Below the pieces are notes generated by a model. The model saw nothing but the letters and a program-made list of their open reading frames with translations, had not been told where the DNA came from and made no database searches. A program made the translations under genes and the position numbers. Shown here piece by piece: positions 15,302-25,102 of a stretch of 64,000 nt of DNA (position 1 is the first letter of the stretch; every line of letters starts with the position of its first letter). Location of the stretch: assembly GCF_002863585.1 (NCBI RefSeq), contig NZ_PGUY01000046.1, forward strand, positions 1-64,000. The letters run 5' to 3'. The DNA is from Peribacillus deserti (GTDB lineage: Bacteria; Bacillota; Bacilli; Bacillales; DSM-1321).

Positions 15302-16750
15302 TCAATGTGGCGAATGCACCGCTTCGGGGCTGACTGCGACGCGTCGGATGAAGAATGCTATGACAACGCCAATCAGTGCTATAATCATCGCAAACAGGAA
15401 CACGTTTTGTGATCCAGCCGTCATCGCGTTTGCAATTTCAGCCTGTTTGGCCGGAGCGGAGGAGCCGTGCAAGTATTTGTCCATACCGCCCGTAAGAATG
15501 CTGATTGCGACCGCTGTTCCAATTGCGCCTACCACCTGCTGCAGGGTGTTCATGACTGCCGTGCCGTGCGGGTATAACTCCGGCGGCAATTGATTTAGCC
15601 CGTTCGTTTGAGCAGGCATCCATATCATGCCTACCCCAATCATGAGCCCGATATGCAAAGCCACGATAAAAGCCACTGAAGAAGCAGGAGATAGTGTAGT
15701 AAAGAACCATAACATGACTACAACGGTCACGAGTCCGGGAATAACCAGCCATTTAGGCCCATATTTATCGAACAAGCGACCCATACGCGGGGAGAGGATA
15801 CCGTTCAGCGCGCTTCCCGGCAAAAGCATTAGTCCCGTAGCGAAAACAGACAGACCTGCACCCGTCTGCAGAAACATCGGCAGGATAATCATGCTCGACA
15901 TCATGATCAGCATACACGACAGTATCAGGAGCAGCCCAACAACGAACATGGGGTACTTGAAAACGCTAAGATTCATCATCGGATCCCTCATGGCGTTCTG
16001 CCGCATTATGAACAGCACCAGAGCGACGAGCCCAACAATGATTGAAGTGACCACAACTGCGCTGCCCCAGCCTTCAGATCCTTCGCCTGCCTTACTGAAG
16101 CCGAAGACAACCCCTCCAAAGCCGATTGTTGACAATGCGACAGATAGCAGGTCAATCCGGGGCTTCGTAACATCAGTAACATTTTCCAGGTACTTAACCC
16201 CTACAAACAACCCAATAACCAGGAACGGCAGAGAGAACCAGAAAATATAATGCCATGTTAAATACTCGATTAATAGACCGCCAATGGTCGGGCCGGTTGC
16301 TGGCGCAAACATGATTACAAGTCCAACGAAGCCCATTGCCGCCCCACGCTTTTCCGGCGGGTATATGACAAGAATCGTATTGAACATGAGCGGCAGCAAT
16401 AACCCCATGCCTGCAGCCTGCAAAACTCGAGCGACCATCAACATTTCAAAATTAAACGCGAGCGCCGCAATTAGTGTACCTAGAATCAAGCTTGTGAGCG
16501 AACCTGTGAACAGTTGTCTCGTTGTAAACCTCTGCAGCAGCAGCCCGCTCATCGGCATTAAAATGCCAAGAGTCAACAGGAACCCGGTAGTTAACCACTG
16601 TGCGGTTGCAGCTGAAATTTGGAACACTACCATTAAATTAGTCATGGCTATATTTAGAGCGGTCTCGCTAAACATGCCGACAAAACCGCAGATAAGCAGC
16701 GAAGCCAAGATGGCAGGCGTATTGTACTTTTTCATGTCTGAAGATTTCAA
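15302..16750 (-). CDS. Multidrug efflux MFS transporter, DHA2 (EmrB/QacA) family
   Basis: The 482-residue, 14-helix type proton-driven exporter is likely an efflux pump for drugs or toxic metabolites. Motif A-like LLLQRFTTRQLFTGS and the DHA2 motif C region PATGPTIGGLLIEYLTWHYIFW are visible. The start is TTG at 16750 (LKSSDMKKYN), placed 8 bases after GGAGG; no upstream ATG fits. The gene is visibly richer in G+C than its A+T-rich neighbours, which suggests horizontal arrival together with the divergent HxlR regulator. Confidence 0.9.
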   Translation of the reverse strand: MKSSDMKKYNTPAILASLLICGFVGMFSETALNIAMTNLMVVFQISAATAQWLTTGFLLTLGILMPMSGLLLQRFTTRQLFTGSLTSLILGTLIAALAFNFEMLMVARVLQAAGMGLLLPLMFNTILVIYPPEKRGAAMGFVGLVIMFAPATGPTIGGLLIEYLTWHYIFWFSLPFLVIGLFVGVKYLENVTDVTKPRIDLLSVALSTIGFGGVVFGFSKAGEGSEGWGSAVVVTSIIVGLVALVLFIMRQNAMRDPMMNLSVFKYPMFVVGLLLILSCMLIMMSSMIILPMFLQTGAGLSVFATGLMLLPGSALNGILSPRMGRLFDKYGPKWLVIPGLVTVVVMLWFFTTLSPASSVAFIVALHIGLMIGVGMIWMPAQTNGLNQLPPELYPHGTAVMNTLQQVVGAIGTAVAISILTGGMDKYLHGSSAPAKQAEIANAMTAGSQNVFLFAMIIALIGVVIAFFIRRVAVSPEAVHSPH

Positions 16751-16947
16751 TCGTTATTCCTCCATAATCTATAAAGTAGATTTTAAATATTGTAGTGATT
16801 TTTCTTACTAAACTTGCTATTATTATCTTATTTGAGTATCTTATTATAAACAAGTACGATTATTTTTAGAACATACTATCAAAAATAATACTAATGTGAT
16901 TTTGCACACTTTTAAGAGCATAATATATATTTTTGGAGGTGGAAATT

Positions 16948-17268
16948 ATGAACCACAGCAAGAAGTATTCCTCTGATTGTGGACTAAATAAAGTACAAAA
17001 AATGGTTGGCGGGAAGTGGAAATTGTCACTTTTGTGGTATATTTCCGAAGAAACAAGAAGATTTGGGGAGATAAAACGCGTTTTTCCAGATATTACACAA
17101 TCGATGCTAACGAAGCAACTCAGAGAATTAGAAAGTGATGGACTCTTACATCGTAAAATTTATAAAGAGGTTCCACCAAGAGTAGAATATTCTTTAACAA
17201 AACTTGGTCAGCGGTTTGTACCCATCCTTCATAGTATGTCTGAATGGGGAGAGTCCAATTTAGAATAA
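16948..17268 (+). CDS. HxlR family transcriptional regulator
   Basis: The 106-residue winged-helix protein has a conserved Cys near the N-terminus (SSDCGLNKVQKMVGGKWKL). The HTH is RRFGEIKRVFPDITQSMLTKQLRELESDGLL and the wing HRKIYKEVPPRVEYSLTKLG. GGAGGTGGAAATT precedes the ATG at 16948. HxlR proteins often sense electrophiles or oxidants through that cysteine and control a divergent gene. Here the divergent gene is the MFS pump, so the pump is the predicted target. The 197-base intergenic space is A+T-rich; I could not single out the operator. Confidence 0.9.
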   Translation: MNHSKKYSSDCGLNKVQKMVGGKWKLSLLWYISEETRRFGEIKRVFPDITQSMLTKQLRELESDGLLHRKIYKEVPPRVEYSLTKLGQRFVPILHSMSEWGESNLE

Positions 17269-17336
17269 AATTTATGAAATTGTTTAACAAACTAACAAAG
17301 GGTATATGTTTTACAGGCGTTAAAACAGCCTGCTGT

Positions 17337-17470
17337 GTGAAGTGCCCTCATAAAGTTAGACACGATTCTTTAATTATAGGCAGCCATTAAGGTCTGAACT
17401 CGGTATTCATCCGGGCTCAGGCCTTTTAGTTTTGCCTTGTTCGTTTGTGATACCCATTTAATTGGAAGCT
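17337..17470 (-). mobile_element. IS3-family element remnant (transposase C-terminus and one end)
   Basis: The minus-strand frame reads VSQTNKAKLKGLSPDEYRVQ, then TLMAAYN and stop at 17370. The KAKLKGLSP.EYR.Q signature is the standard end of IS3/IS150 transposases. Just beyond it, GTCTAACTTTATGAGGGCAC resembles the terminal repeat of such elements. The rest is lost, and no transposase activity can remain. Confidence 0.75.
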
Positions 17471-17551
17471 TATCGCTTAAATGCCATTTGGAAACCCACC
17501 TTCTCAGCCTGGCGAAAAAGAATTCCAACCAATTGATTTATCCACCATCTA

Positions 17552-17590
17552 AAAAAACGAACTGCTGACTCATACATCAGCAGTTCTTTG
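17552..17590 (-). terminator. Terminator of spoVR
   Basis: GAACTGCTGA and TCAGCAGTTC pair around an 8-base loop; TTTTTTTA follows on the minus strand. Confidence 0.9.
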
Positions 17591-17592
17591 AA

Positions 17593-19008
17593 TTATATAT
17601 ACTTCCTATGCACGCCTTTTCCGTCGTAACTGAAGACAATGTTTCGTCCTTCATACATGCTCTCTAAGTGCACTGGCCGGCCCCACAGCTGGTGAAGGTA
17701 AGGGAGTACTTTCTCTAGGTATTTGACATCCAGCTCAATATCCTCATACCAGTGTTTTAAATACAGCTCCCCATTTTTCAAATAATCTCCATCGTTTACC
17801 GTAATAAACGGGAAGCCTCCGTTCACCCGCATGCCGACAAGCTGGTCGCGGACATGCTCCCACTGTTTATCTACAACTTTGTATTCTTTCCCCTGCTTCT
17901 GGAACAAGTACATATCTTCCCGCATGACAAGGTCTTTGGTAAGGTAATTCCGCAAGAATGATATATCGGATTCTATTTCTCTAACTTCAAACATTTGTTC
18001 ACGGCCCGAACCCGGCTTTATGCCTCGTTCTTTCATTTCTTTGGTTGGATTATTATAGCGTTCTTCAATATCTTCAAATATTTTTAGACCTAAATAATAC
18101 GGATTGATACTCGTTCTTGATGGCTGCACCACACCTGCATTCAGCTTTGCAAATTCTATGGCTTCACTGCTCGTCAAGTTAAGTTCGCGAAGAATCCGCT
18201 GATGCCAGAATGAGGCCCAGCCCTCGTTCATAATCTTAGTCTCCAGCTGTGGCCAGAAGTACAGCATCTCCTCACGCATCATGGTCAGTATATCCCGCTG
18301 CCATTCTGATAGATTCCGGCTGTATTGCTCAATAAAGAGGAGAATATCCTTTTCCGGCTTTGGCGGAAACTTTTTCGTTTTCCGTTTCTCCGATTTTGGG
18401 CTGGAGCTCTTATGATCCAGTTTCCATAAGTCATCGTAAGGGGTAGTGAGTATTTTTTCTCCTGACTCCTCCTCATCATCATGAATGGACCAGGAAAGCT
18501 TTGGCCTCATTAATGAGGGATCAATATGCTCCTCAACCGCTAATACCGCATCCAGGAACGACTCGACTTCTTCTTTTCCATATTGTATCTCATACTGACG
18601 GATCCGGTCTGCCGTGGCTGCCATACTTTCGACCATATCCCGCTTGGTGTTTTGAAAGCGGACATTATTTTTGAAGAAATCGCAGTGGGCAAGAACATGT
18701 GCCACAATTAATTTATTTTGAATTAGCGAGTTAGAGTCCAATAAGAAAGCATAACAAGGATCAGAATTAATAACCAGCTCATAAATCTTGCTTAACCCCA
18801 GATCATAATGAAGCTTCATTTTGTGAAATTGCTTTCCAAAGCTCCAGTGAGAAAATCGGGTTGGCATCCCGTATGCCCCAAATGTATAAATTATTTCTGA
18901 TGGACAGATTTCATAGCGCATCGGATAAAAGTCGAGTCCGAAACCGGTAGCAATTTCGGTTATTTCACTTATGGCATATTCAAGGGCTTTTTGATCAGAT
19001 TCTCGCAC
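17593..19008 (-). CDS. spoVR: Stage V sporulation protein R (SpoVR family)
   Basis: The 471-residue cytoplasmic protein is needed for normal spore cortex formation in B. subtilis. Family text is plain: [40 protein letters not shown] near the N-terminus, [23 protein letters not shown] and [17 protein letters not shown]. The GTG start at 19008 follows GGGGGAGAGG; the frame is open to 19119 but that part has no site and matches nothing. Length agrees with B. subtilis SpoVR (468). Its usual functional partners PrkA and YhbH are encoded at 57-59 and 54 kb in this window. Confidence 0.95.
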   Translation of the reverse strand: MRESDQKALEYAISEITEIATGFGLDFYPMRYEICPSEIIYTFGAYGMPTRFSHWSFGKQFHKMKLHYDLGLSKIYELVINSDPCYAFLLDSNSLIQNKLIVAHVLAHCDFFKNNVRFQNTKRDMVESMAATADRIRQYEIQYGKEEVESFLDAVLAVEEHIDPSLMRPKLSWSIHDDEEESGEKILTTPYDDLWKLDHKSSSPKSEKRKTKKFPPKPEKDILLFIEQYSRNLSEWQRDILTMMREEMLYFWPQLETKIMNEGWASFWHQRILRELNLTSSEAIEFAKLNAGVVQPSRTSINPYYLGLKIFEDIEERYNNPTKEMKERGIKPGSGREQMFEVREIESDISFLRNYLTKDLVMREDMYLFQKQGKEYKVVDKQWEHVRDQLVGMRVNGGFPFITVNDGDYLKNGELYLKHWYEDIELDVKYLEKVLPYLHQLWGRPVHLESMYEGRNIVFSYDGKGVHRKYI

Positions 19009-19266
19009 TTTGCCTCTCCCCCTTTTCTTCTTACCACAATGTATGTAAAAGATAAGAGAAAATGACGACAGGCTTTGGAAAATCCAGTTTGTTTTAAAAC
19101 AGCAGGGTCCAAACAACATTTAGATATGCTAATTTCCCCTATACTCCTGCTTTTGATTCAGGGAAAAACAAACAATGCCTATACGGCGTAATGTCCAAGT
19201 TTTTCTGAGAAACAAAGGACAAAAACCGCACACACTACTATTAACTCCTAAAGAGGAGGAAAAACA

Positions 19267-19506
19267 ATGACTAAAGTGGATTACGACCGGGCTTTGTATT
19301 ACACGCATAGGTCTGAGTGGGATAACCTTTTAATCCTGATGGTTAGAACGAAGGATCATTTTCTATCAAAGAAGATCGAAATGTTCCTTCACTCATACCA
19401 CTTTGAAAAAGATTACTCAGTAATTGAAAAGCACCTTTACGGCTTATTAAGATATATTGACCATGCATCAGCAAAGACAGCTGACTCCTTGGTGATGTTC
19501 GGGTAA
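19267..19506 (+). CDS. yhdB: YhdB-like small protein
   Basis: The 79-residue protein starts MTKVDYDRALYYTHRSEWDN and continues LLILMVRTKDHFLSKKIEMF. It matches what I recall of B. subtilis YhdB, which also lies near spoVR. No signal peptide, no metal motif; predicted helical. AAGAGGAGGAAAAACA is an excellent ribosome site. Divergent from spoVR, so a shared regulatory region of about 260 bases lies between them. Function unknown. Confidence 0.65.
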   Translation: MTKVDYDRALYYTHRSEWDNLLILMVRTKDHFLSKKIEMFLHSYHFEKDYSVIEKHLYGLLRYIDHASAKTADSLVMFG

Positions 19507-19631
19507 CAATTGTGTATAGCATTTCCATTCGAGGCTGTGCTATTCTCTCCAGGCTCTTACCGCTTACCCTAAGAACTAAAGCAATAAAGGGTTAGCAATC
19601 CCTTATGGAAGCGTAAGGACGGCTAATCATA

Positions 19632-19668
19632 AAAAAACTCAGCTGACATGGAGACAGCTGAGTTTTTA
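19632..19668 (-). terminator. Terminator of pgcA (bidirectional)
   Basis: AACTCAGCTG and CAGCTGAGTT are perfect inverted arms flanked by A- and T-runs. Confidence 0.9.
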
Positions 19669-19669
19669 G

Positions 19670-21406
19670 TTAACTTAATTTAGCGATATATGACACGTCC
19701 ATGAATGCCTGCTGCACATTTTGAAGTTTTTCCGCTGCTTTTTCCCTGGAAGTATCGTTGACTCCGAAATAGAATTTAATCTTTGGCTCTGTTCCTGACG
19801 GCCTTAAGCAGACCCATGTGCCGTCCTCAAGGAAGTACTTCAGCACATTGGACTTTGGAAGATGAATTTCTTCATTCGTTTTTTCCTCAAGGTTGAATCT
19901 AATGCTCTTTTGGTAATCCTCCATTAGGCTAACTCTAAGTCCTGCAAGTTCTTTAGGAGGATTGCTTCTGAAATCTGTAAGAATCTGCTGAATCTGTTCT
20001 GCCCCGTCTTTTCCCTTTAATGTTAAGGAACGCAGGCTTTCTAAATATGTTCCGTACTTTTCAAATATTTCGTTCAGTCCCTGATACAGGGTCATACCCC
20101 TATTTTTATAATACGCAGCCACTTCTGCCGCCAGAAGAGCGGCCTGTATGGCATCCTTATCGCGGGCAAAATCGCCGATTAAATAGCCATAGCTTTCTTC
20201 ATAGCCGAACAAGAAGGTATGTTCCTTTGATTTTTCATATTCGCCAATCTTCTCAGCGATAAATTTGAATCCTGTCAGTACATCTTCTGCCTGTAAACCA
20301 TACGCTTCGGCTATAGCTCTGCCTATCTCAGAAGTAACGATTGTTTTCATAACAATGCCGTTGCTTGGCAGCGTGCCTTTTGCTTTCTTCTGTGACAGAA
20401 GATATTCAAGCAGAATAGCGCCAGTCTGATTTCCCGTAAGGACGACGTATTCTCCTTCAGGATTTTTGACAGCTACACCCAGTCTGTCAGCATCCGGATC
20501 AGTTGCTATTAATAGATCCGCAGCCACTTCTTTTCCCTTTTGAATTGCCAGCTTAAATGCTGCATGCTCTTCTGGATTTGGCGATGCAACCGTCGAAAAG
20601 TCAGGATCCGGCTGAGCCTGTTCCTCTACTATAAATATATTCTTATATCCCATGGATTCGAGTCCTCTTCGTACTGGAAGATTAGCTGTACCATGTAAAG
20701 CGGTAAACACGATGTTCAAGTCAACAGAAGCTGCAAGATCTGGGTTTTCCGAGATGCTCATCAGCTGTTCATTATATGCTGCATCCACTTCTTCACTGAT
20801 CATTTTAATGAGCCCTTTTTTCAGCAGCTCACCTTCATCCTGTACGTCAAGAAGCAGTTCATTTTCTATTTTATTCACATACTGGATAACGGCATCAGCC
20901 GGCTCCGGCGGCAGCTGGGCACCATCCGGGCCATAGACCTTATATCCATTGTATTCCGGTGGATTATGGCTTGCTGTTATAACGATGCCTGCGTAAGCAT
21001 GAAGTTTTCTAACCGCAAATGATAATTCCGGAGTAGGGCGTAAGCTCTCAAACAGATACACCTGGATGTCTTGTGAAGCCAGTGTCTTTGCGGCTTCCAT
21101 AGAGAACTCCGGCGATTTATGCCTGGAGTCATAAGCAATGACAACCCCGCGCTTTTTCGCTTCCTCTCCATATGAAGAAATATAATCAGCCAGACCAGCT
21201 GTGGCCTTTCGCACCGTATAGATATTCATCCGGTTGGTACCTGCACCTATTTCTCCCCTCATCCCGCCTGTACCAAACTCTAGATTTTTATAAAAAGCAT
21301 CTTCTAAAGCCTTTTCATTTTTTTTGAGCTCCAATAATTCATTCTTAATTTCGATATCAAGCCCGGAAAATGCTTCCCACTGTGCTGCGATTTGTTTAAA
21401 ATCCAT
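19670..21406 (-). CDS. pgcA: Phosphoglucomutase (alpha-D-phosphohexomutase family)
   Basis: The 578-residue enzyme interconverts glucose 6-phosphate and glucose 1-phosphate, feeding UDP-glucose for glycolipid and teichoic acid synthesis. All four active-site loops are seen: the phosphoserine loop [13 protein letters not shown] (Ser146), the Mg site DPDADRLG (about 300), the sugar loop GYEESYGYL (about 400) and the phosphate loop [12 protein letters not shown] (about 540). Length equals B. subtilis PgcA/YhxB. GGGAGATGATCAA precedes the ATG. Monocistronic. Confidence 0.95.
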   Translation of the reverse strand: MDFKQIAAQWEAFSGLDIEIKNELLELKKNEKALEDAFYKNLEFGTGGMRGEIGAGTNRMNIYTVRKATAGLADYISSYGEEAKKRGVVIAYDSRHKSPEFSMEAAKTLASQDIQVYLFESLRPTPELSFAVRKLHAYAGIVITASHNPPEYNGYKVYGPDGAQLPPEPADAVIQYVNKIENELLLDVQDEGELLKKGLIKMISEEVDAAYNEQLMSISENPDLAASVDLNIVFTALHGTANLPVRRGLESMGYKNIFIVEEQAQPDPDFSTVASPNPEEHAAFKLAIQKGKEVAADLLIATDPDADRLGVAVKNPEGEYVVLTGNQTGAILLEYLLSQKKAKGTLPSNGIVMKTIVTSEIGRAIAEAYGLQAEDVLTGFKFIAEKIGEYEKSKEHTFLFGYEESYGYLIGDFARDKDAIQAALLAAEVAAYYKNRGMTLYQGLNEIFEKYGTYLESLRSLTLKGKDGAEQIQQILTDFRSNPPKELAGLRVSLMEDYQKSIRFNLEEKTNEEIHLPKSNVLKYFLEDGTWVCLRPSGTEPKIKFYFGVNDTSREKAAEKLQNVQQAFMDVSYIAKLS

Positions 21407-21506
21407 TTGATCATCTCCCGTTTAATAGATAGAATATAGTCTCACTTTATTAATTCAAGCTAAATCATGAAAAACCCTTTCAAAGTCAAAGATAATTTTA
21501 CAGTAA

Positions 21507-21535
21507 AAATGGAATGAGGTCAGCCCCCATTCCTT
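21507..21535 (-). terminator. Terminator of yhcX
   Basis: GGAATG and CATTCC arms on the minus strand around a GGGGCTGACCT loop, followed by ATTTTTAC. Confidence 0.7.
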
Positions 21536-21540
21536 ATCTT

Positions 21541-23082
21541 TTATTTCTTATAGTGTATTTTGTATACGTCATGCCTGCGGTCCCGCAGCTGGTTAACTGT
21601 TCCGGACTGCCTCTGGCGGCGAAGGATTTCAAGATCAACATCGCCAATCAAGACCATCTCGATATTAGGGTTCGTCTCACCGACTATCCCATCCCGGGCA
21701 AATTCAAAATCGGATGGAGCAAATATCCCGGACTGGGCATATTGGATATCCATGTTCTCTGTCTGCGGCAGATTGCCGACTGTACCGGATATAACCGTAT
21801 AAATTTGGTTTTCAACTGCGCGTGCCTGCGCACAGTAACGGACACGCAGATACCCTTGTCTGTCCTCCGTACAGAAAGGAGTGAAGATAATCTTTGCTCC
21901 TTTGTCTGTTGCAATCCTTGCCAGTTCAGGGAACTCGATATCATAGCAGATCTGAATCGCAATTTTTCCGCAGTCTGTATCAAACACTTCGACCTGATCT
22001 CCAGGGCTGATGCCCCACCATTTACGTTCGTTAGGCGTTATATGGATCTTGTATTGCTTTTCGATTGTGCCGTCTCTCCGGAACAGATAGCTGATATTGT
22101 AAATATTATCATCATCCTCCATCACAAAATGGGATCCGCCTATAATGTTCACATTATATCTGACAGCAAGGTCCGTAAAGAGCTCGATAAAAGGTTCTGT
22201 AAACTCCGTGATTTTCCTTACCGCCATACTCGGTGACCGTTCACTCAAAAATGACATCAATTGGGTGGTGAAAATCTCCGGAAAAACAGCAAAGTCAGCA
22301 CCCGCATCGGAAGCGACGTCTGTAAAATATTCAACTTGATTGGCAAAATCATCAAAAGAACTGATCTGGCGCATCATATATTGCACAACACAGATACGTA
22401 CTGGCTGTGATGTTTTAAAGAACCGGTTCGTCTTTGGAAGGTAGTCAATGTTATTCCATTCCATTAACGTTGCATACTTACCCGATTGTTTGTCATCAGG
22501 AAGATAATTTGGATTGATCCGCATTAAACTAAACTCATTTAGAAGCTGGAACGACAGGACTGGATCATAAAGCTTGTGGAGGATTACTTCCTGAACGTAT
22601 TCTCTTGGTGTATATTCATCAGCAAATTTATGATAATTGGGTATACGGCCTCCGATGATAATGCTTTTCAGGTTTAATTGGCGGGCCAGTTCCTTCCTGG
22701 CTTCATACAGGCGATGTCCAATCTTCATACGGCGGAATTCTGGGTGGACCATTACCTCAATGCCATATAAGTTATATCCATCTGGATTATGGTTCGTGAT
22801 GTAACCATTATCCGTTACATCGTCCCAGGAATGGCGGTCATCATACTCATCGAAGTTGATGATTAAACTCGAGCAGGACCCTATGATCCTGCCATCGAAT
22901 TCAGCACAGAACTGCCCCTCCGGGAAAATAGAAAGATGGCTCTCCAAGTGTTCCCTTTTCCATGGACTCATCCCAGGAAAACACAATAGCTGCATCTCAA
23001 GAATGGCATCTATATCTTTATGCTCTATATTTCGTATGATTAATTTTTTTTCGAATTTATGTAAATCAAGTTCTTCGCTCAT
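21541..23082 (-). CDS. yhcX: Two-domain GNAT acetyltransferase / nitrilase-superfamily amidohydrolase
   Basis: The 513-residue fusion matches B. subtilis YhcX in length and order. Residues about 14-200 form a GNAT domain (IEVMVHPEFRRMKIGHRLYEARKEL). Residues about 225-500 form a carbon-nitrogen hydrolase with its Glu-Lys-Cys triad visible as FPEIFTTQL, YKIHITPNER and AIQICYDIEFPE. The pairing suggests acylation and deacylation of the same small amine or amide. AAGGAGTGCTTATAG precedes the ATG. Stands alone; substrate unknown. Confidence 0.92.
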   Translation of the reverse strand: MSEELDLHKFEKKLIIRNIEHKDIDAILEMQLLCFPGMSPWKREHLESHLSIFPEGQFCAEFDGRIIGSCSSLIINFDEYDDRHSWDDVTDNGYITNHNPDGYNLYGIEVMVHPEFRRMKIGHRLYEARKELARQLNLKSIIIGGRIPNYHKFADEYTPREYVQEVILHKLYDPVLSFQLLNEFSLMRINPNYLPDDKQSGKYATLMEWNNIDYLPKTNRFFKTSQPVRICVVQYMMRQISSFDDFANQVEYFTDVASDAGADFAVFPEIFTTQLMSFLSERSPSMAVRKITEFTEPFIELFTDLAVRYNVNIIGGSHFVMEDDDNIYNISYLFRRDGTIEKQYKIHITPNERKWWGISPGDQVEVFDTDCGKIAIQICYDIEFPELARIATDKGAKIIFTPFCTEDRQGYLRVRYCAQARAVENQIYTVISGTVGNLPQTENMDIQYAQSGIFAPSDFEFARDGIVGETNPNIEMVLIGDVDLEILRRQRQSGTVNQLRDRRHDVYKIHYKK

Positions 23083-23104
23083 CTATAAGCACTCCTTATG
23101 CAAT

Positions 23105-23421
23105 GAAGTATCCAATAATGTTAATACCCGTAACGCTGGTACTGTTAAACTCTTTCCCATCCAGGTCTATAGTTCATACCTATGAATAGTTATAGTAAGA
23201 GATGACTGGAGCTTGGCTGCCTTGTCGGAGGCCGATTTTTCCGTCCTTCTATACTTAGCCGTAAGCTTCTAGCCTTAGTCTTTGAAGATAGGCAGAATCT
23301 TATTAAGAAAGGCCTCGATGCTGAGAAAAAATTGCTAGTAGGAATTGTTATTTACAATCTATCTATTAGCACATATAATTTTAGATGATTATCTTCAATT
23401 CAAATATTCGGGGATGAAAAT
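23105..23421. other. Intergenic region without a gene
   Basis: About 315 bases between the divergent yhcX and bdbC genes. No credible frame, repeat or hairpin cluster was seen. It must hold both promoters, but no clear -35/-10 pair stood out. Confidence 0.4.
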
Positions 23422-23853
23422 ATGAAGAAAACTGACAGCAAAAAGGAAAATCTGCTATTCTTCGCCTGGGGTGTCTCAGTCATCGCCATGTTTGGCAGCC
23501 TCTATTTTTCCGAGATAAAAGGGTACGAGCCCTGTGAACTATGCTGGTATCAACGGATACTGATGTATCCAATGGCAGTGATTCTGGGAATAGCAGTTGT
23601 AAAGAAACACTTTAAAATAAGTATATACACCATGATTCTCTCAGCTATAGGCGGCCTGATTTCTCTCTATCATTTCCTGATTCAGAAGGTTGCTTTCTTT
23701 ACTGATTCAGCACCTGCCTGCGGACGGGTTCCCTGTACCTCAGACTACATAAACTGGCTTGGATTCATAACGATCCCATTACTTGCATTAACAGCATTTA
23801 TCTTGATCTTTATTGCAAGTCTGCTAGTCTGGAAACATTCAAAGGAGGATTGA
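23422..23853 (+). CDS. bdbC: Thiol-disulfide oxidoreductase BdbC (DsbB family)
   Basis: The 143-residue, four-helix membrane protein reoxidises an extracytoplasmic thiol oxidase and passes electrons to quinone. The two essential cysteine pairs are C38/C41 (GYEPCELCWYQRI) and C100/C105 (SAPACGRVPCT). GGGGATGAAAAT precedes the ATG. The stop is four bases before the thioredoxin-like gene's start codon, so both are one operon. In B. subtilis bdbC is linked to bdbD; here its partner is a different thioredoxin-fold protein. Confidence 0.92.
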   Translation: MKKTDSKKENLLFFAWGVSVIAMFGSLYFSEIKGYEPCELCWYQRILMYPMAVILGIAVVKKHFKISIYTMILSAIGGLISLYHFLIQKVAFFTDSAPACGRVPCTSDYINWLGFITIPLLALTAFILIFIASLLVWKHSKED

Positions 23854-23857
23854 CGAT

Positions 23858-24328
23858 ATGAAGAAGGTCATTATTTTTCTAGTCCTTATCATTGCCCTAT
23901 TTGGGGCTATCGCAGTGGTTAACAATATGCAGCAAAAAGAAAAGACAGCAGACAATCCTTATGGGAAAGAAGAACTTAATCCTGCTACTGTCGATCAGCT
24001 GGATGATCCCAATTATAAGAATCTGATCCTTCCCGATGAACTAAAAAAGAAATTGGATAACAAGGAGGATGTAACGGTTTATTTCTATAGTTCGACATGC
24101 CCGCATTGTAAAAGGACCACGCCCGAACTAATGCCGCTTGCTAAAAGCAAGGACATCCACATCGACCAATACAATCTGCAGGAATTCGAACAAGGCTGGG
24201 ATGATTATGGAATAGAATCCACTCCTACCCTCGTCCAGTTTAAGGATGGAAAAGAAACAGCCCGTATTGTTGGATATAACGAAAAAGAAATATTCAGTAA
24301 TTGGTTTGATAAATACACATTGAAGTAA
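23858..24328 (+). CDS. Membrane-anchored thioredoxin-fold protein
   Basis: The 156-residue protein has an N-terminal membrane anchor (VIIFLVLIIALFGAIAVV, residues 4-21). A thioredoxin fold follows with redox motif C81-P-H-C84 (YFYSSTCPHCKR) and the cis-Pro loop (ESTPTLVQFKDGK). CPHC is the DsbA-type motif, which favours an oxidant. Together with BdbC it should form an oxidising pair on the outer face of the membrane. AAAGGAGGATTGACG precedes the ATG. It is shorter than BdbD and lacks the inserted helical domain, so the name bdbD is not used. Confidence 0.85.
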   Translation: MKKVIIFLVLIIALFGAIAVVNNMQQKEKTADNPYGKEELNPATVDQLDDPNYKNLILPDELKKKLDNKEDVTVYFYSSTCPHCKRTTPELMPLAKSKDIHIDQYNLQEFEQGWDDYGIESTPTLVQFKDGKETARIVGYNEKEIFSNWFDKYTLK

Positions 24329-24329
24329 C

Positions 24330-24376
24330 ATAGAGCTGGCGAGGCAATTGATTTTTGCTTTACCAGCTTTTTTCGT
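24330..24376 (+). terminator. Terminator of the bdbC operon
   Basis: GAGCTGG and CCAGCTT pair around a 24-base loop, followed by TTTTTTCG. Confidence 0.65.
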
Positions 24377-24436
24377 TTTGCGAAATTCCCTGTGGGTGGA
24401 TTTTCACCTGATCGTCTAAAAGAGACGATCAAAAAA

Positions 24437-24477
24437 AGAACTGCAATGCCTCGTTTGGCCATTTGCAGTTCTTGCAG
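24437..24477 (-). terminator. Terminator of yhcU
   Basis: AAGAACTGCAA and TTTGCAGTTCTT arms with an imperfect loop; the minus-strand 3' side is T-rich. An extra GATCGTCT/AGACGATC hairpin lies at 24410-24430. Confidence 0.7.
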
Positions 24478-24478
24478 C

Positions 24479-24889
24479 TCACACTAGTATTTCGTTGGCT
24501 GGATTGATAAATAAATTCAAATCCTTTGTAGGTGTATGTATGTAGCTGAATTGGTCGAAGGATAATGGAAAATAAATGCCGTATTTATTTAGCAGGTTAG
24601 CGTTGTGAAAAAATAAATTTTCAAGCTTTTCTTCTGCCATTTCAATATTTGCTCTCTTTTTTTCTAAAACTGTTAAAATAACATGTAAACTAGTCATCAC
24701 GTGAAACGCATCTTTTAAGGTTCCGAAGTACTCAAAACTTTTTGTTGTTGTCTGCAGGACGCCAATTTCTTTAAATTGCGCAATATCACTTTTGGTAAAA
24801 TATAGTGGAAATACCGATTCATAAAAATAGTGAACAAGCTCAGAAATTTCCTGTTCTTGTTCTGTTGTCGAAGCAAAAACGACTCTCAC
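24479..24889 (-). CDS. yhcU: YhcU-like protein (DUF5365)
   Basis: The 136-residue soluble protein starts at a GTG (VRVVFASTTEQEQEISELVHYF) and includes ESVFPLYFTKSDIAQFKEIGVL, FHVMTSLHVILTVLE and NKYGIYFPLSFDQF. It matches my recollection of B. subtilis YhcU in sequence pattern and in being next to yhcT. AGGGTGG lies about 9 bases before the GTG at 24889; the longer frame to 24901 has no site. Function unknown; mainly helical. Confidence 0.75.
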   Translation of the reverse strand: MRVVFASTTEQEQEISELVHYFYESVFPLYFTKSDIAQFKEIGVLQTTTKSFEYFGTLKDAFHVMTSLHVILTVLEKKRANIEMAEEKLENLFFHNANLLNKYGIYFPLSFDQFSYIHTPTKDLNLFINPANEILV

Positions 24890-25102
24890 GAAAAAAACCA
24901 CCCTTAAGCATATTATCCTGTTTATTCTGTATATTGTGTTTCCTTTTTTTAGGATAACATAAAATCATTCAAAAGTAGGGTGGAAATTTAAACCACTTGG
25001 CAATTACATAGTTATTTTGACGGTAATAGATGGGAAATAAATGGATGAAACTTATGGTTGTTACTATTTTATCCATTATTCAATAGGAAAGAAGTGGCAT
25101 AG

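Noticed and set aside
15627-16811. Long plus-strand ORFs of 207 and 175 codons
   Set aside because: They are antisense shadows produced by the G+C-rich MFS gene; no ribosome sites.
16751-16947. Defined HxlR operator in the MFS/HxlR intergenic region
   Set aside because: Several AGTAT/ATACT-like inverted pieces occur, but in such A+T-rich DNA none stands out enough to call.
21514-22236. 240-codon plus-strand ORF
   Set aside because: It is antisense to the nitrilase domain of yhcX, where all catalytic motifs are on the minus strand.
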